Shown: in pieces, positions 6,979 to 12,869 of the stretch | Layout: each line of letters begins with the position of its first letter | Numbering within the stretch: the first letter of the stretch is position 1 | The notes under the pieces: generated by a model | Seen by the model: the letters and a program-made list of their open reading frames with translations, nothing else | What the model was told of the DNA's origin: nothing | Databases searched by the model: none | Translations under genes and position numbers: made by a program | Assembly (NCBI GenBank): GCA_937859895.1 | Contig: CALMAV010000122.1 | Location: 1-12,869 of the forward strand | Length of the DNA stretch: 12,869 nucleotides | Reading direction: 5' to 3' | Origin: an uncultured Bryobacterales bacterium | GTDB taxonomy: Bacteria > Acidobacteriota > Terriglobia > Bryobacterales > Bryobacteraceae

Positions 6979-7060
6979 TTGGCTTACCGGCCCGAAAGTC
7001 TGTCATCATCAGCTTTCGGGTCTCTTTCTTTTCTTTCTTTGTTATTTGCAGCAGTTTCAT
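6902..7060 (-). CDS. Possible small overlapping ORF (52 aa)
   Basis: An ATG at 7060 is preceded by GGGGAG at a 7-nt spacing, the best ribosome site in this stretch. It opens a 52-codon frame that begins MKLLQITKKEKKE, is Lys-rich at first and then more hydrophobic (TYYFSSEAPW). It overlaps the first 77 bp of the 128-residue paralogue, the part with least similarity to its sister gene, and also competes with a 56-codon frame. Only one of the two is likely real. Confidence 0.25.
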   Translation of the reverse strand: MKLLQITKKEKKETRKLMMTDFRAGKPNVTYYFSSEAPWVQVATERSGCIQT

Positions 7061-7154
7061 CCCGTATCTCCCCGTCGCTTCCCTGTAATACCTTCCCGAG
7101 ACGCGCGACGACCGCCTCGGCAAACTTAACTACTATCTGGCCCAGCGCTCGCAA
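6984..7154 (-). CDS. Possible small acidic/charged protein (56 aa, TTG start)
   Basis: An open frame from TTG (7154) to TAA (6984) fills exactly the gap between the 38-residue gene and the 128-residue paralogue, ending 5 nt before the latter's ATG. It would overlap the preceding gene by 29 bp. The product starts with an amphipathic helix (QIVVKFAEAVVARLGKVLQ) and ends in a charged, probably disordered tail (NKERKERDPKADDD). The spacing suits this tightly packed operon and would explain how the next gene, which lacks a ribosome site, is translated. The TTG start and weak GGA upstream leave it uncertain. Confidence 0.35.
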   Translation of the reverse strand: MRALGQIVVKFAEAVVARLGKVLQGSDGEIRDETAANNKERKERDPKADDDRLSGR

Positions 7155-7242
7155 GAATCATCCGAGCGGCCCGCAGGTTTCCTCGATCAGCATGTTGCTG
7201 GTAGTTAGAAATACTTTTTCCTTGTGGTCTCTTTCCTCTCAT
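7126..7242 (-). CDS. Small protein, 38 aa, coupled to the AlpA-like gene
   Basis: ATG overlaps the stop of the AlpA-like gene as ATGA (7239-7242), the same junction used at two other places in this operon, which supports its being translated. The product is basic at the N-terminus (MRGKRPQGKS) and ends in a short helix (NLRAARMILASAG). The pattern 'xxAxxGNxxAARxIL' recalls small proteins of unknown role in phages and integrative elements, but I cannot name a family. No known motif is present. Confidence 0.5.
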   Translation of the reverse strand: MRGKRPQGKSISNYQQHADRGNLRAARMILASAGPDSS

Positions 7243-7466
7243 TGCTGAGCACTCCGATGCGGTGGTAAGCCTCGAAGCCAAGCCACAACGTCGGCGATCC
7301 TGTACCGTATGAAGGATCGTTTTGGCCCCTTGATCTCGACTGATGGGGGCCCATTGCCGGCAACGCAGATCTCTCGCATCTCCCACAGCGGGACATCAGC
7401 AGCCAGGGCGACTTCAGAGATGCGGACCATTCTGAGGTCCTCTAAACCTTGGTCTGTGTGCTGCAT
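7239..7466 (-). CDS. AlpA/MerR-like winged-helix DNA-binding protein (75 aa)
   Basis: Small DNA-binding protein of the HTH_17/AlpA type. Residues 15-35 (RISEVALAADVPLWEMREIC) form the helix-turn-helix, and GNGPP at 38-41 begins the wing. It finishes with IRYRIADVVAWL at 53-64, matching the family ending 'xRYxxxDvxxWL'. In P4-like satellites and Gram-negative PICIs, AlpA proteins switch on excision or early genes; the same role is inferred here. The start at 7466 is supported by GGGAG six nt upstream. The gene lies 21 bp after the 248-residue regulator and overlaps the next small gene by ATGA. It is the second small winged-helix protein of this operon, so the division of labour between the two (excisionase and activator) is open. 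Confidence 0.7.
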   Translation of the reverse strand: MQHTDQGLEDLRMVRISEVALAADVPLWEMREICVAGNGPPSVEIKGPKRSFIRYRIADVVAWLRGLPPHRSAQQ

Positions 7467-7487
7467 TTGAACTCCCTGAACTCAAAA

Positions 7488-8234
7488 TTAATTCAAGTAG
7501 CCGCCCACTCGTAATGTGTTCTTGGTGTGGTGCTTATCGGAAGGAGTCTCTTTTTCAGGACTCAACAAATCGTTCGAACCGACGTGCCCGGACCTTCCAT
7601 ATTCAGTGAAGATCTTGGCTAACGCCTTGAGTCGCTCAGGAGTGGGCAGCGAGCGTCCAGCTTCGTACTCGGCGATATTCCGTTTCTCTAACTCGCGAGA
7701 TGTATCCATAGCGGACTCCATGTGTTCTGCGAGTCTCTCCTGGGTAAGTCCAGCATCAAAACGGTGCCACACTAGCTTCTGTGCAAAGCCTGCTTTCCTC
7801 AATTGATCGTTCTGCACCCGCTTAGCGCGGGCCGCCACGCGAACAGCTTTCTCCGCTTCGATCTTTGCAGCTTTCTGCTTAACCAGTTCGTTTTCTAGCC
7901 AGGTGCGAATCTCCTCAATCTTGCGCTCAATGACCAATGCAAGCTCGCGGTCCGGTGCATAGCCGGCGAAGAATTCCAGGGCCTGGATACGCAGTGCTTG
8001 GAGCCATAGCTTGATTTCCGTAGGTAAGGGCCCAAGCTCGCTGTAGTACACCGCCTCTGCACTGAGCCATACATCCACGTACCGCGCCCAGATCTCGTCA
8101 ATGATTTCTGGCCGTGAACGCGGGATGTAGTGAGTCTCGTGTTCGCTTTTAGCTACCTCGCGGTAGATCTGCGCCAGTGACCGAAGTTCATCTGTGAGGG
8201 GTGGAACCTCACGCGGCTTTCTTGGCTTCACCAT
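7488..8234 (-). CDS. XRE-family protein with long helical N-terminus (248 aa)
   Basis: The C-terminal part (residues 153-210) is a Cro/C1-type helix-turn-helix: LTQERLAEHM, then NIAEYEAGRSLPTPERLKALAKIF. Helices 2 and 3 are separated by a longer loop than usual (ESAMDTSRELEKR). The N-terminal 95 residues are helical and match nothing I know (IIDEIWARYVDVWL, WLQALRIQALEFF). Residues 98-147 are a probable coiled coil, rich in Glu, Lys and Ala. A DNA-binding protein that oligomerises through the coiled coil is likely; regulator or replication accessory are both possible. The last 35 residues are polar and probably disordered. It starts 9 nt after the zinc-ribbon stop with no proper ribosome site, so re-initiation by coupled ribosomes is likely. 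Confidence 0.7.
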   Translation of the reverse strand: MVKPRKPREVPPLTDELRSLAQIYREVAKSEHETHYIPRSRPEIIDEIWARYVDVWLSAEAVYYSELGPLPTEIKLWLQALRIQALEFFAGYAPDRELALVIERKIEEIRTWLENELVKQKAAKIEAEKAVRVAARAKRVQNDQLRKAGFAQKLVWHRFDAGLTQERLAEHMESAMDTSRELEKRNIAEYEAGRSLPTPERLKALAKIFTEYGRSGHVGSNDLLSPEKETPSDKHHTKNTLRVGGYLN

Positions 8235-8243
8235 ATCCCGGCG

Positions 8244-8471
8244 TTACGCCGCTTTCAACTCATACTCGGCACGGCCTTGGCGCCATTCGTTCGTGATTTG
8301 TGCACCGCAATGCGGACACTGGCGGGCACTATCCCGGAGATATATCTCCTGCTCGCAGCCGTAGCAGATGAGCTTAAAGTGTTCACCCGATACCGCAGTA
8401 CCCGCCTGGCTTGCCCTGGCGGTTATTGATAGCGATCTGGGCAGCTTCCAAAGCGTTGGCTTTACAGGCAT
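8244..8471 (-). CDS. Small zinc-ribbon protein (75 aa)
   Basis: Four cysteines in two knuckles, CYGC (36-39) and CPHC (52-55), form a zinc ribbon of the kind found in many short proteins of mobile elements. The 33 residues before it are basic and lack a motif. The start is well supported: AGGAGG lies 9 nt before the ATG at 8471. It overlaps the end of the excisionase-like gene by 10 bp. Function unknown; a nucleic-acid or protein-binding accessory of the excision/replication operon is likely from context alone. Confidence 0.65.
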   Translation of the reverse strand: MPVKPTLWKLPRSLSITARASQAGTAVSGEHFKLICYGCEQEIYLRDSARQCPHCGAQITNEWRQGRAEYELKAA

Positions 8472-8668
8472 GGTGCCGTACCTCCTGCAGAGTTAATCCA
8501 CCGGTGGAAGTATTCCTTGGGTATCAGGAACCGGTTGCCCGATTTGATATGAGCTATCTCGTTAGCCTTCAGGAGCTCATAGATTCGGGTATGCCCAAGG
8601 CCAGAGACCTTTCCTGCCTGAATTGGCGTATACGTTGCGCGTTCCAGCTTGTCAGTTTTTTTCGTCAT
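8462..8668 (-). CDS. Excisionase-like winged-helix protein (68 aa)
   Basis: First gene of the leftward operon. It matches the HTH_17/excisionase DNA-binding pattern: YTPIQAGKVSGLGHTRIYELLK (13-34) is the helix-turn-helix and HIKSGNRFLIPKEYFHRWI (40-58) the wing and closing helix. Such proteins bend DNA at the attachment site and steer the integrase toward excision, or act as small regulators. Its place, directly opposite the repressor-like gene and in the same element as a tRNA-targeting integrase, supports the excisionase reading. A strong promoter (TTGACA, TAGACT) lies just upstream, and AAGGGA about 10 nt before the ATG serves as ribosome site. It overlaps the zinc-ribbon gene by 10 bp. 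Confidence 0.75.
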   Translation of the reverse strand: MTKKTDKLERATYTPIQAGKVSGLGHTRIYELLKANEIAHIKSGNRFLIPKEYFHRWINSAGGTAPCL

Positions 8669-8698
8669 TTGTTATGCTTCCCTTCAGTGATGCATATA

Positions 8699-8727
8699 TT
8701 GACTAGTCTATCCATTGCTTTACATAA
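8699..8727 (+). promoter_or_regulatory. Candidate promoter of the repressor-integrase pair
   Basis: TTGACT (8699-8704) is followed 16-17 bp later by TACATAA (8721-8727). Transcription would start about 20-25 nt before the ATG at 8758. The -35 lies within the palindrome GACTAGTC that also covers the -10 of the opposing promoter, so one bound protein could affect both directions. Confidence 0.45.
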
Positions 8728-8734
8728 CTGTCAA
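8705..8734 (-). promoter_or_regulatory. Candidate promoter of the leftward xis-replication operon
   Basis: On the minus strand TTGACA (8734-8729), a perfect -35, and TAGACT (8710-8705) are 18 bp apart. It reads into the excisionase-like gene 37 bp beyond the -10. It overlaps the rightward promoter, and the palindrome GACTAGTC (8701-8708) covers its -10. This is the natural place for a lysogeny-type switch. Confidence 0.6.
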
Positions 8735-8757
8735 GATGTTTTGGTAAATAACTACTG

Positions 8758-9318
8758 ATGGCAAGGCCGTCCATAAAGACAAAGTCGCCACTTTCGGAAG
8801 CACTGATACATCTTCGAAGCACATACGGAGAATCCCAACAGGCATTCTCAAATCGGTTGGGCCTTGCCCTAAATACGATCGCCAAGTACGAATCAGTAAA
8901 GCCTCCAACAGGCGTAGTGCTGTTGAAGTTTGCCAGCATGGCCGCAGAGAAAGGGCGCAAGGACCTTGTTAAGGTCTTTGAGAGAGCGTTCCACGAAGAA
9001 TCTGGAGGATCAGGGCCTTCAGGGCGCGGTTTCAACCCCAGCCTGCAGTCTTTGGTTCAGTCGATAGTTGATGGATTACAACAAATCATTGAGGACGGAC
9101 TCAATGCAGAAGAGGAACGGACAACGTTTATTGCGATACAGCTTCTTCAGAGCAAGCTGCACCAAGGCCAGCTTCAACGCCTAGAACAAGTTGTGCGTGA
9201 ACTACAACGAGTAAGGGCAATCTGTGATGAACCCGCTACTTTAAGTACTCCGCAACTAAAGCTGGAACGCGCACTGATTTCCGTCATTGAAGCGCGGAAG
9301 CACCTCAATGCTCAGTGA
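8758..9318 (+). CDS. XRE-family repressor-like regulator (186 aa)
   Basis: Residues 14-76 form a Cro/C1-type helix-turn-helix: LRSTYGESQQAFSNRLGLALNT (19-40), then IAKYESVKPPTG and a helix ending GRKDLVKVFERAF. The C-terminal 100 residues are helical and Gln/Leu/Glu-rich (LQSLVQSIVDGLQQIIEDGL, QLQRLEQVVRELQRV), a probable dimerisation region; no LexA/CI-type peptidase domain is seen. The gene is transcribed away from the excisionase-replication operon and lies 42 bp ahead of the integrase, the arrangement of a master repressor (CI- or Stl-like) that holds the element silent. Without a self-cleaving domain, derepression by a protein partner, as for Stl, would fit better than cleavage; that is inference. 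No strong ribosome site precedes ATG 8758. Confidence 0.75.
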   Translation: MARPSIKTKSPLSEALIHLRSTYGESQQAFSNRLGLALNTIAKYESVKPPTGVVLLKFASMAAEKGRKDLVKVFERAFHEESGGSGPSGRGFNPSLQSLVQSIVDGLQQIIEDGLNAEEERTTFIAIQLLQSKLHQGQLQRLEQVVRELQRVRAICDEPATLSTPQLKLERALISVIEARKHLNAQ

Positions 9319-9360
9319 GGGCAATCCACAAGTGAGCCAAAACACCCAGTAAGGAACTGT

Positions 9361-10551
9361 ATGCGCGGGTCAATCACAAAGCATCGGATGAAGTCCGGCC
9401 AAATCAGCTGGGGCTATTATGCCCGTCTCGGGAAAGACTTGACCGGCAAATGGCGCCAGGTAAGCAAGAAGGGCTTCACCACAAAACGCCAGTGCGAAGA
9501 TGCTCTGCGCCAAGTCATCGCCGAGTACGAAAACGCAACGAGCCACAATGATCCGAGGACGTTCGGCGAGATCTTCGACTTTTGGATAAAGGAACACTGC
9601 GAGCGTAACTGCGAGGCCTCTACCACAGAGGGATACGTCGCCAAAGGCTCCTATGCGAAGCGCCTTTTCGGTGATGTTCCCCTTGCCAAGCTGAAGCCGC
9701 TACAAATCGAGTCCTCTCTGAACACCCTTAAAGATTCGGGAGGAAAGAAAACGACCACAAGCCCACAGGGTCGTCCACTGTCACCGAAGACGGTGCGCGA
9801 GGTCGCCGCGGTTATCAACGCAACATTCAATGCTGCTATCCGTTGGGGCATCATCGAGACGAATCCGATGCTGCGGGTCACTCTACCGAGACTTCACCGA
9901 AAGGAGCCCATGGTGCTCGAGAAGAGTGATTTGGAAAGGGTGATAGCGGCCGTAGAAGGCCATGAGTGGCTTCATTCGTTCCTACTGTTGGATATTGCAA
10001 CCGGATGCCGGCGGGGTGAGCTCCTTGCTCTTACCTGGAGCGATATTGACTTCGAAAACACCACGCTCACAATCTCAAAGTCCTTGAGCCAGACCAAGTT
10101 CAAGGGGGTTTTTCTGAAGCTGCCGAAAGGGAGAAAGGCTCGCCAGTTCTCCTTGTCACCGTCCGCAATCGAAGCTCTCCGGACACACCGTACGCGGCAA
10201 GCTGAACTTGCCTTGTTGATCGGTGATCTCTACCAATCCGAGCCGTCGCTTGTTTTCGCTAACACCGACGGAACGTATCTGAAACCAGATTCAGTCACCG
10301 CCAAAGTATCGCTGACACTGCGAAAGTTAGGCTTCCCTCGCGGGTTCAGTCTGCATAGTTTGCGCCATTCGCACGGAAGCCATTTATTGTCGCTCGGGGT
10401 GCCGTTAACGGCCGTCTCGAAGAGGCTCGGCCACGCAAATACTCATATCACAGCGAGCGTGTACGCTCACGCGCTTGAAAAGGACGAATCCAAGTCAGCT
10501 GAGGCTTGGGAATTAGCCATGGGAAACTTAGGGAGGAAAGCCAAATGCTAA
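9361..10551 (+). CDS. int: Tyrosine integrase of the tRNA-Glu element (396 aa)
   Basis: Phage-type integrase with all three domains. An AP2-like arm-binding domain lies at residues 1-60 (ISWGYYARLGKDLTGKWRQVSKKGFTTKRQ), a SAM-like core-binding domain at about 66-170, and the catalytic domain at 185-380. Catalytic residues are all present: Arg217 in TGCRRGE, His332 and Arg335 in HSLRH, His358 in LGHAN, and nucleophile Tyr368 in SVYAH. Length is standard for the family. The start ATG has AAGGA five nt upstream. The stop lies 40 bp from the 3' end of tRNA-Glu(CTC), with the gene oriented toward it, as expected for an element integrated by this enzyme at the tRNA 3' end. It probably shares a transcript with the repressor-like gene. 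Confidence 0.95.
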   Translation: MRGSITKHRMKSGQISWGYYARLGKDLTGKWRQVSKKGFTTKRQCEDALRQVIAEYENATSHNDPRTFGEIFDFWIKEHCERNCEASTTEGYVAKGSYAKRLFGDVPLAKLKPLQIESSLNTLKDSGGKKTTTSPQGRPLSPKTVREVAAVINATFNAAIRWGIIETNPMLRVTLPRLHRKEPMVLEKSDLERVIAAVEGHEWLHSFLLLDIATGCRRGELLALTWSDIDFENTTLTISKSLSQTKFKGVFLKLPKGRKARQFSLSPSAIEALRTHRTRQAELALLIGDLYQSEPSLVFANTDGTYLKPDSVTAKVSLTLRKLGFPRGFSLHSLRHSHGSHLLSLGVPLTAVSKRLGHANTHITASVYAHALEKDESKSAEAWELAMGNLGRKAKC

Positions 10552-10591
10552 CTTTTGCTAGCTCAGAACCGGTAACCCGTTGCAAAGATGG

Positions 10592-10612
10592 TAGCGCTAA
10601 GGGGAATCGAAC
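10592..10612. other. Probable attachment site in the tRNA-Glu 3' end
   Basis: The integrase gene ends 40 bp away and points to the 3' part of the tRNA, the usual crossover region for this family (T-arm and acceptor). The exact core cannot be defined because a matching copy of this sequence was not found elsewhere in the window. Confidence 0.45.
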
Positions 10613-10663
10613 CCCTATTTAAGCCTTGAGAGGGCTCTGTCCTAACCGTTAGACGATAGCGCC
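10592..10663 (-). tRNA. tRNA-Glu (anticodon CTC)
   Basis: A full 72-nt cloverleaf reads on the minus strand. The acceptor GGCGCTA pairs with TAGCGCT (first pair G-U) with discriminator A. The D arm is the glutamate-typical TCGTCTAACGGTTAGGAC. The anticodon stem GAGCC/GGCTT encloses loop CTCTCAA, giving anticodon CTC. The T arm AGGGG-TTCGATT-CCCCT is perfect. CCA is not encoded. The gene is intact despite the adjacent insertion, so the element carries the replacement 3' end. Confidence 0.95.
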
Positions 10664-10682
10664 ACGTTCCGGGGGCGTTCCT

Positions 10683-10688
10683 AGTATA
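10683..10688 (-). promoter_or_regulatory. -10 element of the tRNA-Glu promoter
   Basis: TATACT on the minus strand (10688-10683) lies 19 bp before the tRNA 5' end, followed by a GC-rich stretch. No good -35 hexamer is seen at 16-18 bp. The tRNA may also be read from the CarD gene 45 bp upstream. Confidence 0.4.
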
Positions 10689-10708
10689 CCGAGTGCGCCA
10701 TATGGGAG

Positions 10709-11218
10709 CTAGAGTGCTGCCGGCATGGGCAATCCGCATTTCCCCAGAGATCGGCCAATTAGGGCGACTGCTTCGGCCTCGGCTACCGACTTGGCGACTG
10801 ACGTTTCCAGAATCAGCATGCTGCGGGCGCGCTCGAGCATCTTCTTCTCCCGGAAAGAGAGAGGCTTGGCCATCTGAATCAGGATCAATGCCTTAAATAC
10901 CTCGGCAATCTCAAGCAGACTCCCGCCTTTCATTTTTTCCGAATTTTCTTTGAAGCGGTCTTTCCAATCATGCGCGCAACAAGGACGTCCGGCTGCCAGA
11001 AAAGTCAGAACACGGCTAATCTCACTGCATTTGGTCACCTTGCGCAACCCGACATCACCCACGTGAGAGAAAGGAACAAGAACGGTCATGCTGCTAGGAG
11101 ATAAGCGGAGCAGGTAAAATCGCTCCTGCTGAGTTCCAAAACAGCGTGAACTGATGTTCTCAATAGTGCCGACTCCGTGGTTGGGGTAGACAACTTTTTC
11201 GCCAACTTGGAAGGTCAT
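10709..11218 (-). CDS. CarD/CdnL-family transcription regulator (169 aa)
   Basis: RNA polymerase-binding regulator that stabilises open complexes, chiefly at rRNA and other growth-related promoters. The N-terminal RNAP-interacting domain is clear at residues 1-62 (FQVGEKVVYPNHGVGTIENI, then YLLRL and VLVPF). The C-terminal helical DNA-binding domain spans about 66-160, with DWKDRFKENSEKMKGGSLLEIAEVFKAL (84-111) containing Trp85, at the position of the Trp that wedges into the -10 junction in studied CarD proteins, and SFREKKMLERARSML. Length is normal. AGAGGT lies 7 nt before the ATG at 11218. The tRNA-Glu follows 45 bp downstream on the same strand, so the pair may be co-transcribed. It is host chromosome beyond the element. 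Confidence 0.9.
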   Translation of the reverse strand: MTFQVGEKVVYPNHGVGTIENISSRCFGTQQERFYLLRLSPSSMTVLVPFSHVGDVGLRKVTKCSEISRVLTFLAAGRPCCAHDWKDRFKENSEKMKGGSLLEIAEVFKALILIQMAKPLSFREKKMLERARSMLILETSVAKSVAEAEAVALIGRSLGKCGLPMPAAL

Positions 11219-11307
11219 TCAGGGACCTCTTTCTAGTATGTAAGTTCTAAGCAGAGTGCTTACTGGATGAATGTTAAACCCACATTAGGAATTCGTCAAG
11301 AGTGAAA

Positions 11308-11337
11308 GTGAGGTTACACCTCACAAGTGGAGGTGTA
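11308..11337. repeat. Two overlapping, mutually exclusive inverted repeats
   Basis: GTGAGGT-TAC-ACCTCAC (11308-11324) and TACACCTC / GAGGTGTA with a 7-nt centre (11315-11337) share the middle arm, so only one hairpin can form at a time. They lie 90-120 bp upstream of the CarD gene on its transcribed strand, within a 248-bp gene-free gap that shows nothing else I can support. Either an operator pair for a dimeric regulator or an RNA switch would fit. Confidence 0.5.
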
Positions 11338-11466
11338 TGGAAAAACAGCCATATGTCTATGAGGATTTAGGCCTACGGCTGACGCAGTCACTAACGCGAG
11401 GTGTACAGAAGGCTCGTATGTTCACGAGATAGTCTCCTATCACGGAGTGAGCTGGAAATGAGAGAG

Positions 11467-12288
11467 CTACTTCGCGGCTGCTACTCGCTTGAGCCAATCT
11501 TCTGCCAGAAGCGGCCACCTAGTCACCGGCTCGTTTGTTTGTCGCAGCCCATATCCATGTCCGCCTGTGCTGTAGACATGTAGCTCAGCTGGAACACCTG
11601 CGGCTTTCAATCGGCTAAAGTATTGTAGCGTTCCGTCGATGTGCGGCTTGTCGTTCTCTGCTTGAACCGCAAACGTCGGAGGCGCCCCGGTGACCGCTTC
11701 CACCTTGTCCAGATAAGCCGGATAGATGAGCACGGTGAAGTTAGGGCGGCTGCTTTCCTTGTCCCCCTCGTCTACCTGAGGATAGGTGCGCTGCCCAACG
11801 TGGTTGCTGAGCAGCGCGGCCAGGTGCCCACCGGCAGAAAACCCCAAAACACCGACTCGCTGCCCATCGATGTTCCACTCGGCTGCATGGCTCCGCACAA
11901 TGCCGATAGCTCGCTCGGCGTCCTGAAGTGGTGGCCCAGACTGTTCCGGGCCGCCTGGATCTTGGACACGATACTTCACCAGTACAGCCGATAGTCCAAT
12001 CCGGTTCAGCCACTCACAAATCTCAGTGCCCTCCAGATCGGAAGCCAATATGCGATAACCACCGCCCGGGAAGACCAGCACGGCTGCATTCGGCCCATTG
12101 CCTTTCGGCCCTGGGTAGAACGTCAAAGTGGGCGCGCTAACCGGTCCTAGCCGGATCACGCTACGCCCACCAATCAGCGCGTCCTTCGCCGTGGTGGTAT
12201 CGCGCTCGGGCTCGCCAGGCGTAGCCATGCCTGGAACTCCATGAGGCCAAAGATTTATCACCAGCAGGCTCATCAACAGTGCAGTCAT
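11467..12288 (-). CDS. Secreted alpha/beta-hydrolase, BD-FAE/acetylesterase-like (273 aa)
   Basis: Serine esterase of the alpha/beta-hydrolase fold, resembling BD-FAE and acetylxylan esterases that remove acyl groups from plant polysaccharides. Visible catalytic elements are the oxyanion motif FPGGGY (73-78), nucleophile Ser151 in GFSAG, acid Asp213 in AENDKPH, and His244 in GGHGYG. The N-terminus (1-22) is hydrophobic and may be a weak signal peptide lacking a clear basic start, so export is likely but not certain. Only 9 bp separate it from the upstream NIPSNAP gene, implying one operon. The substrate is not readable from the sequence; a general carboxylesterase is the alternative. Confidence 0.85.
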   Translation of the reverse strand: MTALLMSLLVINLWPHGVPGMATPGEPERDTTTAKDALIGGRSVIRLGPVSAPTLTFYPGPKGNGPNAAVLVFPGGGYRILASDLEGTEICEWLNRIGLSAVLVKYRVQDPGGPEQSGPPLQDAERAIGIVRSHAAEWNIDGQRVGVLGFSAGGHLAALLSNHVGQRTYPQVDEGDKESSRPNFTVLIYPAYLDKVEAVTGAPPTFAVQAENDKPHIDGTLQYFSRLKAAGVPAELHVYSTGGHGYGLRQTNEPVTRWPLLAEDWLKRVAAAK

Positions 12289-12297
12289 TTCTCTAAC

Positions 12298-12869
12298 CTA
12301 GATCTGCGAATACGATGTCGGGTTCAGAATCAGATTCGTGATGTTTGACACGATCGACTCATAGTTGAAGCGCGGTGAACTCACCAGCTTCTTCCAGTTT
12401 GGGTTGGAGCTAAATGCCGCCCACTTTGCGTTCAGTTCCGACATGTCTGGGAAGCTCAGCATATACGTCAGGTTCGGCAGGCGCGGACCAATCAGCATAT
12501 CGCCATAGAAAACCTGGTTGAATCCGGCTTCACGGAAGATGTCGAACTCGCCGCTGTGGAACATCTCAATCTTGCGCCGGTGAGCAGCCTGGCTGGGACT
12601 TTCATACGTTCGCATCTGAAAGACTCGTTGCGCTTTGGCAGCAGTCTGCGGAGGGGGAACCAGTTTCGGAAAGCCCTCAAATGCACGCAGCAGAGAGCTT
12701 TCCAGGCGCTCAAACGCAGGTGCCGTTGCCGGAGCGTTCAGGAACGAATGACCCGCTTTCTGATACTCATCGTCACTTGCCAGCTTGCCTTCCAAGCCTG
12801 CCAGGACGTCAGCTGAGGACGCGGGCAGCAGCAGGTACAGCGAAGGAGTCTCTGGACCAATGTATAGGT
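12298..12869 (-). CDS. NIPSNAP-family protein, 5' end outside the window
   Basis: The frame stays open to the right edge, so only the C-terminal part (about 190 residues) is seen. It shows the two-part NIPSNAP ferredoxin-like pattern common in acidobacteria and planctomycetes. Near the edge there is IGPETPSLYLLLP, then a linker and FQMRTYESPSQAAHRRKIEMF, then FREAGFNQVFYGDMLIGPRLPNLTYMLSF and ELNAKWAAFSSNPNWKKL. The first of these corresponds to the end of the first repeat and the rest to the second. The biochemical role of bacterial NIPSNAP proteins is not settled. It probably shares an operon with the esterase 9 bp downstream. A TTG at 12795 lies within the domain and is not a credible start. 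Confidence 0.85.
   Translation of the reverse strand, partial: LYIGPETPSLYLLLPASSADVLAGLEGKLASDDEYQKAGHSFLNAPATAPAFERLESSLLRAFEGFPKLVPPPQTAAKAQRVFQMRTYESPSQAAHRRKIEMFHSGEFDIFREAGFNQVFYGDMLIGPRLPNLTYMLSFPDMSELNAKWAAFSSNPNWKKLVSSPRFNYESIVSNITNLILNPTSYSQI

Noticed and set aside
11315..11337. MerR-type operator between spaced promoter elements
   Set aside because: The arm sequence resembles MerR-family operators, but I see no matching -35/-10 pair around it and no MerR gene in the window.
11337..11432. 31-codon plus-strand frame starting beside the hairpins, with GGAGGT just upstream
   Set aside because: The ribosome-like sequence is only 2 nt from the ATG and is explained by the inverted-repeat arm; no similarity to any family.

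Overview
The window reads as chromosome of a moderately GC-rich soil-type bacterium, most likely an acidobacterium of the Terriglobia. That is an inference from two proteins with a VPEPSS-type PEP-CTERM tail, a CarD-type regulator, a NIPSNAP protein and a secreted esterase. No rRNA or other decisive marker is present, so the taxonomy is tentative.

Layout from left to right. (1) Positions 1-2470 hold two PEP-CTERM surface or secreted proteins whose 3' ends point at each other, with a complete XerC/D-like tyrosine recombinase between them. (2) Positions 2470-2616 hold a cluster of direct and inverted TGTCACGC-type repeats. (3) Positions 2617-3766 carry a YfbU-family protein and an unrecognised 128-residue protein, both leftward. 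(4) Positions 3716-3995 hold eight copies of the decamer ACTGGGTACA around a very AT-rich stretch, a strong candidate replication origin. (5) Positions 4029-8668 form a tightly packed leftward operon. In transcription order it encodes an excisionase-like protein, a zinc ribbon, an XRE regulator, an AlpA-like protein, one to three very small proteins, a degenerate paralogue, a DUF3820/J-domain-like protein, and a primase-polymerase fused to a VapE-type helicase. (6) From a short intergenic region with overlapping divergent promoters, an XRE repressor-like gene and a second tyrosine integrase run rightward and end 40 bp from the 3' end of tRNA-Glu(CTC). (7) Right of the tRNA, ordinary chromosome resumes: CarD regulator, alpha/beta hydrolase, and a NIPSNAP protein cut by the window edge.

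Regions 3-6 make sense as one integrated element inserted at the 3' end of tRNA-Glu. Its parts are integrase, repressor, divergent promoter, xis and alpA, replication operon, and iteron origin just downstream of the primase. That order is the core plan of phage-inducible chromosomal islands (PICIs) and P4-like satellites. I see no capsid, tail, terminase, conjugation or partition gene. The genes beyond the origin (YfbU and the 128-residue protein) sit where such elements often carry cargo. The left attachment site was not found by eye, so it is open whether the first recombinase and the PEP-CTERM genes belong to this element, to a second one, or to the host.
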